A DNA stretch of 64,000 bases from Acididesulfobacillus acetoxydans. GTDB lineage: Bacteria > Bacillota > Desulfitobacteriia > Desulfitobacteriales > Desulfitobacteriaceae. Below, in pieces: positions 51,243 through 60,316 of the stretch. The stretch lies in assembly GCF_900016645.1 (NCBI RefSeq), contig NZ_CDGJ01000033.1; one strand, 5' to 3'. A program made the translations under genes and the position numbers. Position 1 is the first letter of the stretch, and every line of letters begins with the position of its first letter. Below the pieces are notes generated by a model. The model saw nothing but the letters and a program-made list of their open reading frames with translations, was not told the DNA's origin and did not search any database.

Positions 51243-52697
51243 ATGCGTTACGGCGAGGGTGAGCGCGAATCTTATGTCTCCGACAATTACATAATAAAAC
51301 CTGAAGGGACCCGCACGGTTCGTCTGGTAACTCTGGGCTGCAAAGTGAACCAGACCGAAAGCGAGGCAGTCGCTCAGATTTTCCGGGACGCGGGTTATCA
51401 GGTCCGGCGGGAGGACGGGCCGGCCGAAGTGGTCGTGATCAATACCTGCACGGTCACGAACAGCGGCGACAGCAAATCCCGCCAGACGATCAGGCGCATG
51501 ATTAAAGCCTACCCGGGGAGCTTTGTCATCGTCATGGGCTGTTATGCTCAAACTTCCCCGGGAGAGGTCTTAAAGATTGAGGGAGTGGACCTGGTCGTAG
51601 GGACTCAGGATCGGGGGCGGATCCTCGAACTGATGGAGGCTGTCCGGGCCGCCCGGAAGCCGCGGAGCGCCGTGCACGATATAGGGAGCGCCAAAGATTT
51701 CGAAGAACTGCCGCTGCTTGAAGGCGAAAGCCGCACCAGAGCCACCCTCAAAATCGAAGACGGGTGCAATCAATTCTGTACCTACTGTATCATTCCGTAT
51801 GCCCGCGGTCCGGTGCGCAGCCGCCGCCCGGAAAACGTCTTAGCGGAGGCCCGCAAACTGGTGTCGGCCGGATACAAAGAGATCGTTGTGACCGGAATCC
51901 ACACCGGTGCCTATGGCCGGGATTTGACGGAGAATTGGGATCTGGCGCGCTTGGTTGAGGGTCTTGGCGAGATCCCCGGACTCAGACGCCTGCGTCTAAG
52001 CTCGATTGAGCCCGTGGAATTCACGTCCGGCCTGATCGAGACCATCCGGGAGAGTAAGGTCGTCTGCCGCCATTTACACATCCCTTTGCAAAGCGGGAGT
52101 GAAACGGTCCTGCGGCGCATGCACCGCCCCTACACCCCGGCGGACTACAAAAGGTTATTGGAGAGATTGCGGGAGGCGATGCCCGGTCTGGCGATCACGA
52201 CGGATGTAATCGTCGGTTTTCCGGGCGAAACCGAAGAAGACTGGCAAGAGGCCCTGACCTTTGTGGAAAGCTGCGGCTTTGCGGGAATTCACGTGTTTCC
52301 GTACTCCAGGCGCGAGGGCACGCCGGCCGCCCGTTACCCGGGGCAGATCAGTCATCGTGTCAAGCAACGGCGGGCACGGGAGATGCTGGCCTTGGCCCGT
52401 GCCGGGCGGGAGCGCTACAAACGCGCTTTTGTCGGGAAAACGGTGGAAGTTTTGCTGGAGACGGTGGATGCGGACGGCTCGGCTTTCGGGCACAGCGGGA
52501 ATTATCTCGGTGTCCGTTTGCCGCCGGTCCCCGCAGGTGGTTCCCGCCGTTTCCCGGGGATGCCGGTTGAGGTGGCGTTAGCCGAGGAGAACCTCGACTT
52601 GGACGGGTCTGGAGAATACCTCGATTTGGACGGGTGTGAGGAAAACTCGGCAGGCTCGGCAGGTGCCGGGATCGCCCGAGTGAGCGCTCCCGGCTGA
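51243..52697 (+). CDS. mtaB: tRNA t6A37 methylthiotransferase MtaB
   Basis: A 484-residue radical SAM methylthiotransferase. The N-terminal MTTase domain has LGCKVNQTESEAV and NTCTVTNSGDSKSRQ plus MGCYAQ, whose cysteines bind one 4Fe-4S cluster; CNQFCTYC (about 176-183) binds the radical SAM cluster. A TRAM domain follows. It converts t6A37 to ms2t6A37 in tRNA. The tail after TRAM carries a duplicated LDLDGSGEY-type acidic repeat that looks non-conserved. Confidence 0.94.
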   Translation: MRYGEGERESYVSDNYIIKPEGTRTVRLVTLGCKVNQTESEAVAQIFRDAGYQVRREDGPAEVVVINTCTVTNSGDSKSRQTIRRMIKAYPGSFVIVMGCYAQTSPGEVLKIEGVDLVVGTQDRGRILELMEAVRAARKPRSAVHDIGSAKDFEELPLLEGESRTRATLKIEDGCNQFCTYCIIPYARGPVRSRRPENVLAEARKLVSAGYKEIVVTGIHTGAYGRDLTENWDLARLVEGLGEIPGLRRLRLSSIEPVEFTSGLIETIRESKVVCRHLHIPLQSGSETVLRRMHRPYTPADYKRLLERLREAMPGLAITTDVIVGFPGETEEDWQEALTFVESCGFAGIHVFPYSRREGTPAARYPGQISHRVKQRRAREMLALARAGRERYKRAFVGKTVEVLLETVDADGSAFGHSGNYLGVRLPPVPAGGSRRFPGMPVEVALAEENLDLDGSGEYLDLDGCEENSAGSAGAGIARVSAPG

Positions 52698-52724
52698 ATG
52701 AGCGATCGGCTGAATGAGAGCAGC

Positions 52725-52741
52725 CGCAAGTTTTCTTATCC
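52725..52741 (-). repeat. Dispersed repeat, partial minus-strand copy
   Basis: On the minus strand this reads GGATAAGAAAACTTGCG, identical to the first part of the repeat at 2136-2162 and close to that at 54024-54050. Confidence 0.45.
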
Positions 52742-52806
52742 CACGGAAGACTTTGTTTAGACTTATGTTTTCTGATGAGGAAGTAAAAGTCGAGGGGGTT
52801 CGTTTT

Positions 52807-53151
52807 ATGTCAGATTGTCTCTTCTGTAAAATCGCCCAAAAGGAAATTCCCAGTAAAATTGTTTACGAGGACGCGCAGATCATGGCTTTTGCCGATATTA
52901 ACCCGGTGGCACCCGTTCATATCCTTTTGATTCCCAAAAAGCATTTGCTCAGCGTCAACGATATAATGGAGGAAGATGAGGCTCTGATTGGCCGCATTTT
53001 CGCTGCGATCAAAGAGTTGGCACGCAAGCTGGAAATTGCCGAATCGGGTTATCGGGTGGTGACAAATACGGGTACAGACGGGGGTCAGGTGGTCGGACAT
53101 CTTCATTTTCACCTCATCGGCGGCAGGGCCTTGCGGGCCGGCTTAGGCTGA
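52807..53151 (+). CDS. HIT-family nucleotide-binding hydrolase
   Basis: A 114-residue histidine-triad protein starting SDCLFCKIAQKEIPSKIVYED, with the active-site motif HLHFHLIGG near residue 98. HINT-type enzymes cleave purine nucleotide phosphoramidates. ATG 52807 gives the family length and follows GAGGGGG; the frame is open upstream without support. It lies between mtaB and rpsU, common in Clostridia. Confidence 0.95.
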   Translation: MSDCLFCKIAQKEIPSKIVYEDAQIMAFADINPVAPVHILLIPKKHLLSVNDIMEEDEALIGRIFAAIKELARKLEIAESGYRVVTNTGTDGGQVVGHLHFHLIGGRALRAGLG

Positions 53152-53234
53152 AAAGTGGCTGGGGGTGCTGTGCCTATCAATATCAATGGGCATACCCCGG
53201 CCCTGTCACAGGCCTTTGGTCACGGGCCCTCGAC

Positions 53235-53263
53235 TTGACTCGCCTAGGTTCATCCAGTATAAT
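53235..53263 (+). promoter_or_regulatory. Sigma-A promoter of rpsU-yqeY
   Basis: TTGACT (53235-53240), 17 bases, perfect TATAAT (53258-53263). Transcription would start about 36 bases before rpsU. Confidence 0.85.
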
Positions 53264-53305
53264 CAGATAGTGTACTTTGATGATCCAGTGGAGGGAGGGA
53301 TATAA

Positions 53306-53482
53306 ATGAGTGAAATCAAAGTTGGTAAAAACGAATCCCTAGATAGTGCACTCCGCCGGTTCAAGCGTACCTGTCAGCGTTCCGGAGTTTTATCTGAAGT
53401 CCGCAAACATGAACATTATGAAAAACCCAGCGTACGGAAGAAAAAGAAGTCCGAAGCCGCGCGCAAACGCAAGTTTAAGTAA
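53306..53482 (+). CDS. rpsU: 30S ribosomal protein S21
   Basis: A 58-residue basic protein (MSEIKVGKNESLDSALRRF... ending KKKKSEAARKRKFK), a clear S21. ATG 53306 follows GAGGGAGGG at 6 bases. S21 helps initiation on the small subunit. It is the first gene of the rpsU-yqeY operon and has its own strong promoter. Confidence 0.96.
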   Translation: MSEIKVGKNESLDSALRRFKRTCQRSGVLSEVRKHEHYEKPSVRKKKKSEAARKRKFK

Positions 53483-53494
53483 GGAGTGGCTCAG

Positions 53495-53947
53495 TTGTCC
53501 CTGAAGGATCGCCTTGTTGAGGATATGAAGGCTGCCATGAAGGCCAAAGAGGAGGGGAAGGTTAGGCTTTCCGTTATCCGCATGGCCAGGGCCGCCATAA
53601 AGAATGCTGAGATAGATAAGAGACAAGATTTTAACGATGCCCAGGTCACCGAAGTCCTGGCGCGAGAGGTCAAGATGCGTCGTGACTCCTTGACAGAGTT
53701 TGCTAAAGCGGGTCGCCCCGAAGCGGTTAAGAGCTTGGAGAAGGAAATCGCCATTCTGATGGAATACCTTCCTCAACAGCTTTCCGCAGGGGAGATACGT
53801 GAGCTGGCTCAGGCTGTCATCGCCGAGGTGGGGGCCGGGAGTGCCAAGGATTTGGGCAAGGTTATGGGGGCCTTGACCCCTAAGACCAAGGGGCGTGCGG
53901 ACGGCAGACTGGTTAACCAGATCGTGCGCGAACTCCTGGACGCCTGA
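53495..53947 (+). CDS. yqeY: GatB/YqeY-domain protein
   Basis: A 150-residue helical protein of the YqeY family (LKDRLVEDMKAAMKAKEEGK start; DLGKVMGALTPKTKGRADGRLVNQIV end), related to the tail domain of the GatB amidotransferase. It may bind tRNA; function is unproven. TTG 53495 is preferred because AAGGAG lies 8 bases upstream; GTG 53486 touches that site. It follows rpsU by 12 bases, the usual pairing. Confidence 0.94.
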   Translation: MSLKDRLVEDMKAAMKAKEEGKVRLSVIRMARAAIKNAEIDKRQDFNDAQVTEVLAREVKMRRDSLTEFAKAGRPEAVKSLEKEIAILMEYLPQQLSAGEIRELAQAVIAEVGAGSAKDLGKVMGALTPKTKGRADGRLVNQIVRELLDA

Positions 53948-53967
53948 AAGAACCATACATGAGCGAG

Positions 53968-53997
53968 AAACCCGGTCTTTTTCAGGCCGGGTTTTTC
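53968..53997 (+). terminator. Intrinsic terminator after yqeY
   Basis: AAACCCGG (53968-53975) pairs with CCGGGTTT (53987-53994), continuing into TTTC TT. Confidence 0.85.
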
Positions 53998-54023
53998 TTA
54001 CCTATGAAACGATAGTTTTTCCA

Positions 54024-54050
54024 AGGATAAGAAGACTTACGTCAGCCGCC
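54024..54050 (+). repeat. Dispersed 27-bp repeat, copy 2
   Basis: AGGATAAGAAGACTTACG plus a CAGCCGCC end, 25 of 27 bases shared with 2136-2162. Here AGCCGCC can also pair with GGCGGCT at 54082-54088, enclosing a small CCCCATTGGGG hairpin. Confidence 0.5.
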
Positions 54051-54177
54051 ATCGCTAACGCTTGCCCCCATTGGGGACAAGGGCGGCTATATCGTTTCGC
54101 TCTGTTGAACGGACAGTTTATGAATGTTCCTTTGTCGTATCAGACAGTCCGGCTTTTCCGTGAGAGCCCGCTCTGAT

Positions 54178-54226
54178 CTCCGGCCTCTGGTCTCCGGCCT
54201 CTGATCTCTGGCCTCTGATCTCTGGT
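54178..54226 (+). repeat. 14-bp tandem repeat, 3.5 copies
   Basis: Units of CTCCGGCCTCTGAT start at 54178, 54192 and 54206, with a partial copy after. The reverse-complement word recurs at 47851-47910 after dnaK, and a trace (ATCTCCGGCCTCCG) lies before era near 60760. Confidence 0.8.
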
Positions 54227-54334
54227 ACGGCTTGTATATTCTGTTCTTCTCCCTCATAAACATCTAGAAGGGCCTGGCCCAGGGGCCTGTTCGGCTTGTT
54301 CTGGAGTCAAGGCCGCCATAAGGGAGGGATGAAG

Positions 54335-54619
54335 GTGTTTGGCAAGCTGCAAAAGACCATGGGTGAAGTTTTGGAACTTCCTCCCGATGTGATGGGAGAC
54401 GGACCCAAGATAACGGTCACGGGGCGGAAACAAGTCTATATCGAAAATTATAAGGAAATTGTGACGTTCTCAGGCGAGAAGATTTCCCTGGCCACGAGTG
54501 AAGGGGAACTTTATGTGACGGGGAAAGCCCTGGTTTTGAAAACGGTACTGCCTGCGGAGCTCCAGATCGAAGGCGAATTTATTTCCCTCGGCTACCTCTC
54601 GGACAAGGGAGGGGAATGA
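54335..54619 (+). CDS. yqfC: Sporulation protein YqfC
   Basis: A 94-residue protein of the YabP/YqfC family: LELPPDVMGDGPKITVTGRK, then IENYKEIVTFSGEKISL and KTVLPAELQIEGEF, matching the family pattern. In Bacillus yqfC is sigma-E-expressed and needed for spore formation. GTG 54335 lies 7 bases after GGAGG; ATG 54329 touches the site and is less likely. It is followed directly by yqfD. Confidence 0.9.
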   Translation: MFGKLQKTMGEVLELPPDVMGDGPKITVTGRKQVYIENYKEIVTFSGEKISLATSEGELYVTGKALVLKTVLPAELQIEGEFISLGYLSDKGGE

Positions 54620-54620
54620 A

Positions 54621-55814
54621 ATGTTCGCTCGCCTTACGGCATTTTGGCGGGGACGAGTGCACTTCGCGGTTAGGTGCGGAAATCCCGCGGCTTTTATTAA
54701 CGCGACTTTGCAAGATGGAATTACCCTGTTCCATATGCAAAAGGCGAAATACGGCTTACGGGCCCAGGTGTCTCTGCAAGATTTCCCGCGGCTGCGGCGG
54801 GCGGCCCGGCGTGCCCGGGCGCAGGTAAAGATTACCGCCCGTTACGGCTGGCCGTTTATCGCCGCGCGTTGGCGGAGGCGCAAAGGACTGCTGGTCGGGT
54901 TGGTGCTGGTCGCGGTGGCTCTCAGTATTCTCTCCCAGTTGGTCCTCTTTATTTCGGTTAACGGCAATAAAAAGATCAGCAGTGCGGAACTCCTACAGAA
55001 AGCTCAATCCTTAGGGCTCAAGTCTTGGGTGTGGCACAAGAACCTGGACCTGGACCGGATCGCCACGGGCTTGGAGGATAGTTTCCCGGATTTGGCCTGG
55101 GTGGGTATTGACCGGAACGGTACCCATGTACAAATTAACGTTGCGGAAAAAATTCGTCCCAAAGCCCCGGCCGAGGAAGGAAACCTGGTCGCCGCCCGGG
55201 CGGGCGTGGTCGAGCAGGTTATCGTCATTCAGGGAGTGGCCCAGGTGCACGAAGGGGAGACGGTGCGGGCGGGGCAGGTCTTAATTGCCAAAGCGCCTCC
55301 GGCAAGTCCCTTGGCCAAAGCTGGGACGGCTCCGCCGCCGGCGCGGGCCAAGGGTTTCGTGCGGGGACGGGTTTGGTACAGTGCGGAAGCGACTGTGCCC
55401 CTGAAAGAAGACAAGGTCGCGGCTACAGGAAGAGTCGGCACGGGCTGGGGTATAAAAATCGGGCCGAGAGTCATAATGGTAACGACACCGGAATCGCCTT
55501 ATCCCTTGGTACGAAAAGATGTTATAGCCAGGCCCCTTCTGACCTGGAGGAATTGGCGCTTTCCTGTCGAAGTTATTATGGTCCGCTATCAAGAGTTGCA
55601 ACAGGTTCATCTGACCCATTCGCCCGAGGAAGCGCGCCGGCTGGCGGAAGAACGGGCGCGAGCGGAGGTTCAAAGTAAAATTACACCCGGCGCCACGCCT
55701 TTGGCGGAGAAGGTCCTGGTTATGCCCGGCCCGGATACGGCCGTGAGGGTGAGGGTTGAAGAGGAAACATTTGAGGATTTGGCCGTATATGCAAATGCGA
55801 ACGGAGGCGAATAG
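54621..55814 (+). CDS. yqfD: Sporulation protein YqfD
   Basis: A 397-residue membrane protein. A cytoplasmic N-terminal part (1-90) precedes one helix (LLVGLVLVAVALSILSQLVLFI, about 91-112), then an external POTRA-like and YqfD domain with SWVWHKNLDLDRIATGLEDS and GVVEQVIVIQGVAQVHEGETV. It is a conserved stage IV sporulation factor paired with YqfC. ATG 54621 follows GGGAGGGG one base after the yqfC stop. Confidence 0.92.
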   Translation: MFARLTAFWRGRVHFAVRCGNPAAFINATLQDGITLFHMQKAKYGLRAQVSLQDFPRLRRAARRARAQVKITARYGWPFIAARWRRRKGLLVGLVLVAVALSILSQLVLFISVNGNKKISSAELLQKAQSLGLKSWVWHKNLDLDRIATGLEDSFPDLAWVGIDRNGTHVQINVAEKIRPKAPAEEGNLVAARAGVVEQVIVIQGVAQVHEGETVRAGQVLIAKAPPASPLAKAGTAPPPARAKGFVRGRVWYSAEATVPLKEDKVAATGRVGTGWGIKIGPRVIMVTTPESPYPLVRKDVIARPLLTWRNWRFPVEVIMVRYQELQQVHLTHSPEEARRLAEERARAEVQSKITPGATPLAEKVLVMPGPDTAVRVRVEEETFEDLAVYANANGGE

Positions 55815-55835
55815 CTAACGGAGGCCAGGTTATTC

Positions 55836-56792
55836 TTGCGCGATGCCAATGAAGCCATGAACTTGCTGGGCTTGGAAGACAGCCACTTGCGCCTGTTGGA
55901 AGAGCGCCTGGGCGCGAAATGTGTCCTGCGGGGCGAAGAGATGGTTATTTCAGGTGAGAAGGAAGAAGTTGAACAGACGGAGGCGGTTGCTCAGGAGCTT
56001 CTGCTCACGGTTCGGCAAGGACACTGCCTGACACCGGCAGACGTTTCTTATATCATTACGCAAGTCCAAGAGGGACAGGAGGGCGGCATGGCCGACGCCC
56101 TGACCAGAGTGGTGGCCATGACCCACCGCGGGCGTCCCATTAAAGCGAAGACTCTTGGTCAGGCGGAGTATCTGAAAGCGCTCGAGAAAAGCACGGTTGT
56201 TTTCGGCATAGGCCCGGCGGGCACGGGGAAGACGTACCTGGCGGTCGTCATGGCGGTCAGAGCCTTGCGGGCCAAAAATGTGAACCGGATTGTCTTGACC
56301 CGTCCGGCCGTGGAGGCGGGTGAGAAGCTGGGTTTCTTGCCCGGGGACGTGCAGGAAAAGGTGGATCCTTACCTCAGACCTTTGTACGACGCGCTCTACG
56401 ATTTGCTGGGGGTGGAGACGGCCCAGCGCTATGTGGAGAAAGAAATCATAGAGATCGCCCCTTTGGCTTATATGCGCGGGAGGACGTTAGACGATTCTTT
56501 TATCATTCTGGACGAGGCGCAAAATACGACGCCGGAGCAGATGAAGATGTTCCTGACCCGTCTGGGCTACAGTTCTCAGGCTGTGGTGACAGGCGACGTG
56601 ACTCAGGTTGATTTGCCGCGTGGGCATTATTCCGGTTTGGTTGAAGTTCAGCATATCTTGCACGGTATTCCCGGCATCGTGTTTCACTACTTCACGGCCG
56701 CGGATGTCGTGCGCAATCCGCTTGTACAGAAAATCATTCAGGCTTATGAGCGCGAAGCCGACCGGACCGGCCAAAAGGAAGGATCTTTTTGA
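55836..56792 (+). CDS. phoH: PhoH-family P-loop ATPase
   Basis: A 318-residue PhoH/YbeZ protein. A KH-like N-terminal region (about 20-60) precedes Walker A GIGPAGTGKTYLA (about 124-136), RPAVEAGEKLGFLPGDVQEKVDPYLRP and Walker B FIILDEAQNTTPEQMKMFLTR. It probably acts with YbeY in rRNA processing and quality control. TTG 55836 follows GGAGGCCAGG. It overlaps pgpH by 4 bases. Confidence 0.95.
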   Translation: MRDANEAMNLLGLEDSHLRLLEERLGAKCVLRGEEMVISGEKEEVEQTEAVAQELLLTVRQGHCLTPADVSYIITQVQEGQEGGMADALTRVVAMTHRGRPIKAKTLGQAEYLKALEKSTVVFGIGPAGTGKTYLAVVMAVRALRAKNVNRIVLTRPAVEAGEKLGFLPGDVQEKVDPYLRPLYDALYDLLGVETAQRYVEKEIIEIAPLAYMRGRTLDDSFIILDEAQNTTPEQMKMFLTRLGYSSQAVVTGDVTQVDLPRGHYSGLVEVQHILHGIPGIVFHYFTAADVVRNPLVQKIIQAYEREADRTGQKEGSF

Positions 56793-59137
56793 AACCAGTG
56801 TGGAGGCCTCCGGCCTTTTTGGATAAGTTTGTTCCCAACACCCTGTGGCGGCGTGTGATCGCTTTGGCGGTGTATTTCCTGGTGTTCACGTTCTTGCTCT
56901 CTTCGGGGCTTTTTGTGACCAAAGTTAATATTAAGGTCGGCGAACCGAGTCCGGCTACTATTTCAGCCCCTTGGGCCATGGACGTGAAAGATATGGAGCG
57001 CTTCCGCCAGGATCAGGCGGCGGCGGAAAAGGCGACTCCTCCCGTCTACAAACCGGATGACAGCTATTTGAGCGGGCTGGCCAACGACTTGGACCAATCA
57101 TTCAGCGCCCTGCGCTCGGCGGTTGCTTCCGGGACGGATTCCGCGGCTAAAGCCGCGCATTTGCGCCAAACGTCGCCGTTCACCGCTCTGCCCGAGGGAG
57201 TGTTGGTGACCTTGGTCAGTACCAAGGCCGACAGCTCGAACGCTACGGAGCAGACGGCCAATCAAATCATCTTGGGCGATGCCCGCGATCTCCAATACGG
57301 CGCCCGCACGGAGGCCGACGTCGCGCCCCTGCGTGACCGGATGAAGCAGGACATCAACCGGAGTGCGCTGTCAGACGAAATGAAGGTGTTTCTCCAGGCC
57401 TTTGTCGATTACAGGGTGACCCAGCCGACCTTGGTGAAAGACAAAGAGGCGACGGCCCAGCTGGCTAAGGAAAACGCGGATAAAATCAATATCCAAAACT
57501 ATACGGTGCACTACCAAGCGAACCAGAAAATAATCGGGGTTGGGGAAATTGTTGACAGCAAGGCTTTTCAGGTCTTGGAAGCCTATGGGTTCGTCAACAG
57601 CAATTCCGCCTTGCGCTTGGTCGGCGGGATCGCGGTTATCGTCTTATTGGGGATGGGGGCGCTCTTGGCTTTTGCTTATCAATACAAGCCTCAGATTTTC
57701 GCTTCCACACGTAAGCTTGTGCTCGTCGGTTTGACAATGGCTTTGGTTCTGTCCATCGCCAAGGGAATCAATGCTCTGAATTTAGGAGCCCAATATACTT
57801 CTCTGACCGGGTTCCTTATTCCGGTGGCCTGGGCCACCACAGCTGTGGCAATTCTGGCGGATGCCGAGCTGGGGGTGGTCGTGGCTCTGGTGCTAGCCGT
57901 GTTTGTGGCAGTCCTGGTAGACCCCCGTTTGGAGACAGCCGTGGGTCTTCAGGTGGGTTTAGTGGCCCTCTTCGGTGGAGTGACGGGTGTACACAGCGTA
58001 TCCCGCTTGAGCCAGAGGTCGGATTTAGCGAGGGCGGGCCTGTTCGTATCGGCGGTCAATGTCCTGGTTGTGAGCGGAATCGACTTGATGTCGGGCGCAC
58101 AACTGACCGTTTGGGCGGTGGGTCTGATTCTGGCAGTAGTGAACGGGATTGCTTCTTCCGTCTTAACAGTGGGGACCTTGCATTGGTTCGAATCCGGCTT
58201 TCAGATTACATCGGCGGTGAGGCTGCTGGAGCTTTCCAATCCGAACAGGCCGCTTCTGAAGAGGCTTCTGGTCGAAGCTCCCGGAACTTATCATCACAGT
58301 ATCTTAGTGGGCAACCTGGCGGAGGCGGCGGCCGAAGAGATTCATGCCGATGCCACCCTGGTCCGGGTGGGTTCTATGTATCACGATATCGGAAAGTTAA
58401 AGCGACCTTACTTTTTTATCGAGAACCAATTTGCCCAGGACAATCCTCACGACAAGATTGCTCCCACCCTAAGTTCCTTGATCATAACCTCCCATGTGAA
58501 AGACGGTTTGGAACTGGCCAGGGAGGACAAGCTCCCCGAACCGGTGACGAACATTATCAGCCAGCATCATGGAGATTCCTTAGTCACCTTTTTTTATCAC
58601 AAGGCACTTGAAGAGAACGAGGAAGTCCCCGAAGAGGCCTTCCGCTACGATGCACCCAGGCCCCAGAGCAAGGAGGCGGCTCTGGTCAGCCTGGCGGACA
58701 GTGTGGAGGCAGCGGTCCGTTCCCTGCGTCAGCCTACCCCCGGGAGGATAGAGGGGCTGGTCAGAAAGATCATTAAGGAGAAGTTCAATGACGATCAACT
58801 GGATCAATGCGACCTGACCTTCCGGGATCTTGACCGAATTGCCATGGCATTTGTACGGGTATTGAGCGGTATTTTTCACTCGCGGGTTGAGTACCCCGAA
58901 TTACCTGCCGGTAAAAGCGGCTCTTCCGAGGGGGCGAAGCGGGCCAATCAGGCCACGAAACATGCCGAAAAGCCGCCTGCGGAGAAAGCGGCAGACAAGA
59001 GGACCGAGCAGACGCCGGAAGGCAAAGCCGGGGAGAAACCTGACGGGACGGCGGCGGATAAGCAGAGCGGAGGGCCCGCGGAGAAGATATCCCGCGCGGA
59101 AGAAAAACCGGCGGGGGCCGGGGAGCACTGTGAGTAA
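56789..59137 (+). CDS. pgpH: Cyclic-di-AMP phosphodiesterase PgpH (7TM-HD)
   Basis: A 782-residue membrane enzyme. An N-terminal helix (about 15-35), an external 7TMR-HDED domain (about 50-270), seven helices (about 275-470), then an HD domain with YHHSILVGNLAE, MYHDIGKLKRPYFF (metal-binding HD about 531) and ISQHHGDSLV. It degrades c-di-AMP. The last 80 residues are Lys/Glu/Ala-rich and disordered. TTG 56789 follows AAGGAAGG and overlaps phoH. Confidence 0.93.
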   Translation: MKPVWRPPAFLDKFVPNTLWRRVIALAVYFLVFTFLLSSGLFVTKVNIKVGEPSPATISAPWAMDVKDMERFRQDQAAAEKATPPVYKPDDSYLSGLANDLDQSFSALRSAVASGTDSAAKAAHLRQTSPFTALPEGVLVTLVSTKADSSNATEQTANQIILGDARDLQYGARTEADVAPLRDRMKQDINRSALSDEMKVFLQAFVDYRVTQPTLVKDKEATAQLAKENADKINIQNYTVHYQANQKIIGVGEIVDSKAFQVLEAYGFVNSNSALRLVGGIAVIVLLGMGALLAFAYQYKPQIFASTRKLVLVGLTMALVLSIAKGINALNLGAQYTSLTGFLIPVAWATTAVAILADAELGVVVALVLAVFVAVLVDPRLETAVGLQVGLVALFGGVTGVHSVSRLSQRSDLARAGLFVSAVNVLVVSGIDLMSGAQLTVWAVGLILAVVNGIASSVLTVGTLHWFESGFQITSAVRLLELSNPNRPLLKRLLVEAPGTYHHSILVGNLAEAAAEEIHADATLVRVGSMYHDIGKLKRPYFFIENQFAQDNPHDKIAPTLSSLIITSHVKDGLELAREDKLPEPVTNIISQHHGDSLVTFFYHKALEENEEVPEEAFRYDAPRPQSKEAALVSLADSVEAAVRSLRQPTPGRIEGLVRKIIKEKFNDDQLDQCDLTFRDLDRIAMAFVRVLSGIFHSRVEYPELPAGKSGSSEGAKRANQATKHAEKPPAEKAADKRTEQTPEGKAGEKPDGTAADKQSGGPAEKISRAEEKPAGAGEHCE

Positions 59138-59397
59138 AGAGTGAGGACAGGACTTCAGAGTCAATGTGTGAAGGGCGGACGTTCGGGGGGGTTAGGCGAG
59201 TGGGGTCTGCAGGCAAGCAGGACGTGCGGGCCGGTGCGGGCGGGGTGTGTGAGCAGGCAGGATGTGCGGGTGAGTGGGGTATGCGTACCAAGTGACTCGG
59301 GCGTCAGCGCCGCTGAAACGTAAAGTGACTTTGGCCTTGGGGGCAGTGAATTCGAGCCCGGAGTTGCGTGTAATCAGGTGAAGCGGAGTGAAATAAT

Positions 59398-59877
59398 ATG
59401 CTGACTTTGGATATTCTCTGGGAAGAATCGTCTATTTCGGAACAAGCACGGGAGGAGTTGGGGCTCCGGATTGAACAGGGCATCCGGGCCGCTCTGCAAG
59501 CGGGGGCCGGGCCTGAGGAGGCGGAAATCAGCCTGACCCTCACGGATGACGCCGGGATCCGCGCGTTGAACCGAGAATACAGGCACCTTGACCGTCCTAC
59601 GGATGTACTGTCTTTTGCCTTGCGGGAGCGGGACGATGAGGAGCCGGAAGTCTTGGACTTCGCAGATGAGATGCTGGGTGATATCGTAATCTCCGTCGAG
59701 CGCGCCCGGGCTCAGGCTGACGAATACGGACACCCTTTCCTGAGGGAGATCGTTTACCTGGCCGTGCATGGGACACTGCACCTTTTGGGATATGACCATG
59801 AGGAAAAGGCCGGGAAATCGGCCATGCGCGCCAAGGAAGAGGAAGCCATGGCCTTGCTGAATTTGAGCCGAAACTAG
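59398..59877 (+). CDS. ybeY: Endoribonuclease YbeY
   Basis: A 159-residue metalloprotein with the zinc triad in AVHGTLHLLGYDHE (about His124, His128 and His134) and NREYRHLDRPTDVLSFAL before it. It matures 16S rRNA and takes part in ribosome quality control. It follows phoH-pgpH as usual. A 260-base gap with G-rich degenerate repeats separates it from pgpH. Confidence 0.96.
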   Translation: MLTLDILWEESSISEQAREELGLRIEQGIRAALQAGAGPEEAEISLTLTDDAGIRALNREYRHLDRPTDVLSFALRERDDEEPEVLDFADEMLGDIVISVERARAQADEYGHPFLREIVYLAVHGTLHLLGYDHEEKAGKSAMRAKEEEAMALLNLSRN

Positions 59878-59896
59878 GTGAAGGGGCAGATGGCGG

Positions 59897-60274
59897 ATGG
59901 AAAAGATCCACTACAGAGGTTTTTGGCGCAGCCTGAACCAGGCTTGGCGAGGTCTGCACTATGTTTGGAAAACAGAAGGACATATGCAGTTTCACGCCTT
60001 CGCCGGGGTCTTGGTTTTGGCAGGGGCTTGGTGGTTTAGATTGGCCCGCTGGGAGTGGCTGTTGCTGTTCTACGCCATCGGCTCCGTGTTCTTGAGCGAA
60101 GTTTTGAACACGGCGGTTGAACTGGTTGTGGATTTAGTTCAGCCGAACTTTCACCCTTTGGCCGGTATGGCTAAAGATGTGGCTGCCGGCGCGGTACTGG
60201 TTACGGTCATTCAGGCTGTGATTATCGGCATCGGGCTTTTTTGGCTCCCAATGTGGCGTTGGATCGGAGGATAA
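59897..60274 (+). CDS. dgkA: Diacylglycerol/undecaprenol kinase family protein
   Basis: A 125-residue protein with three helices and the DgkA signature SEVLNTAVELVVDLV near 67-81 plus AKDVAAGAVL. In Gram-positive bacteria this family phosphorylates undecaprenol to recycle the cell-wall carrier lipid. It lies between ybeY and cdd, typical of Firmicutes. ATG 59897 lies 19 bases after ybeY. Confidence 0.94.
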   Translation: MEKIHYRGFWRSLNQAWRGLHYVWKTEGHMQFHAFAGVLVLAGAWWFRLARWEWLLLFYAIGSVFLSEVLNTAVELVVDLVQPNFHPLAGMAKDVAAGAVLVTVIQAVIIGIGLFWLPMWRWIGG

Positions 60275-60316
60275 GTGCTCGGCGGGCCGGTGCAACGGAT
60301 CGGAGGATAGAGAACC

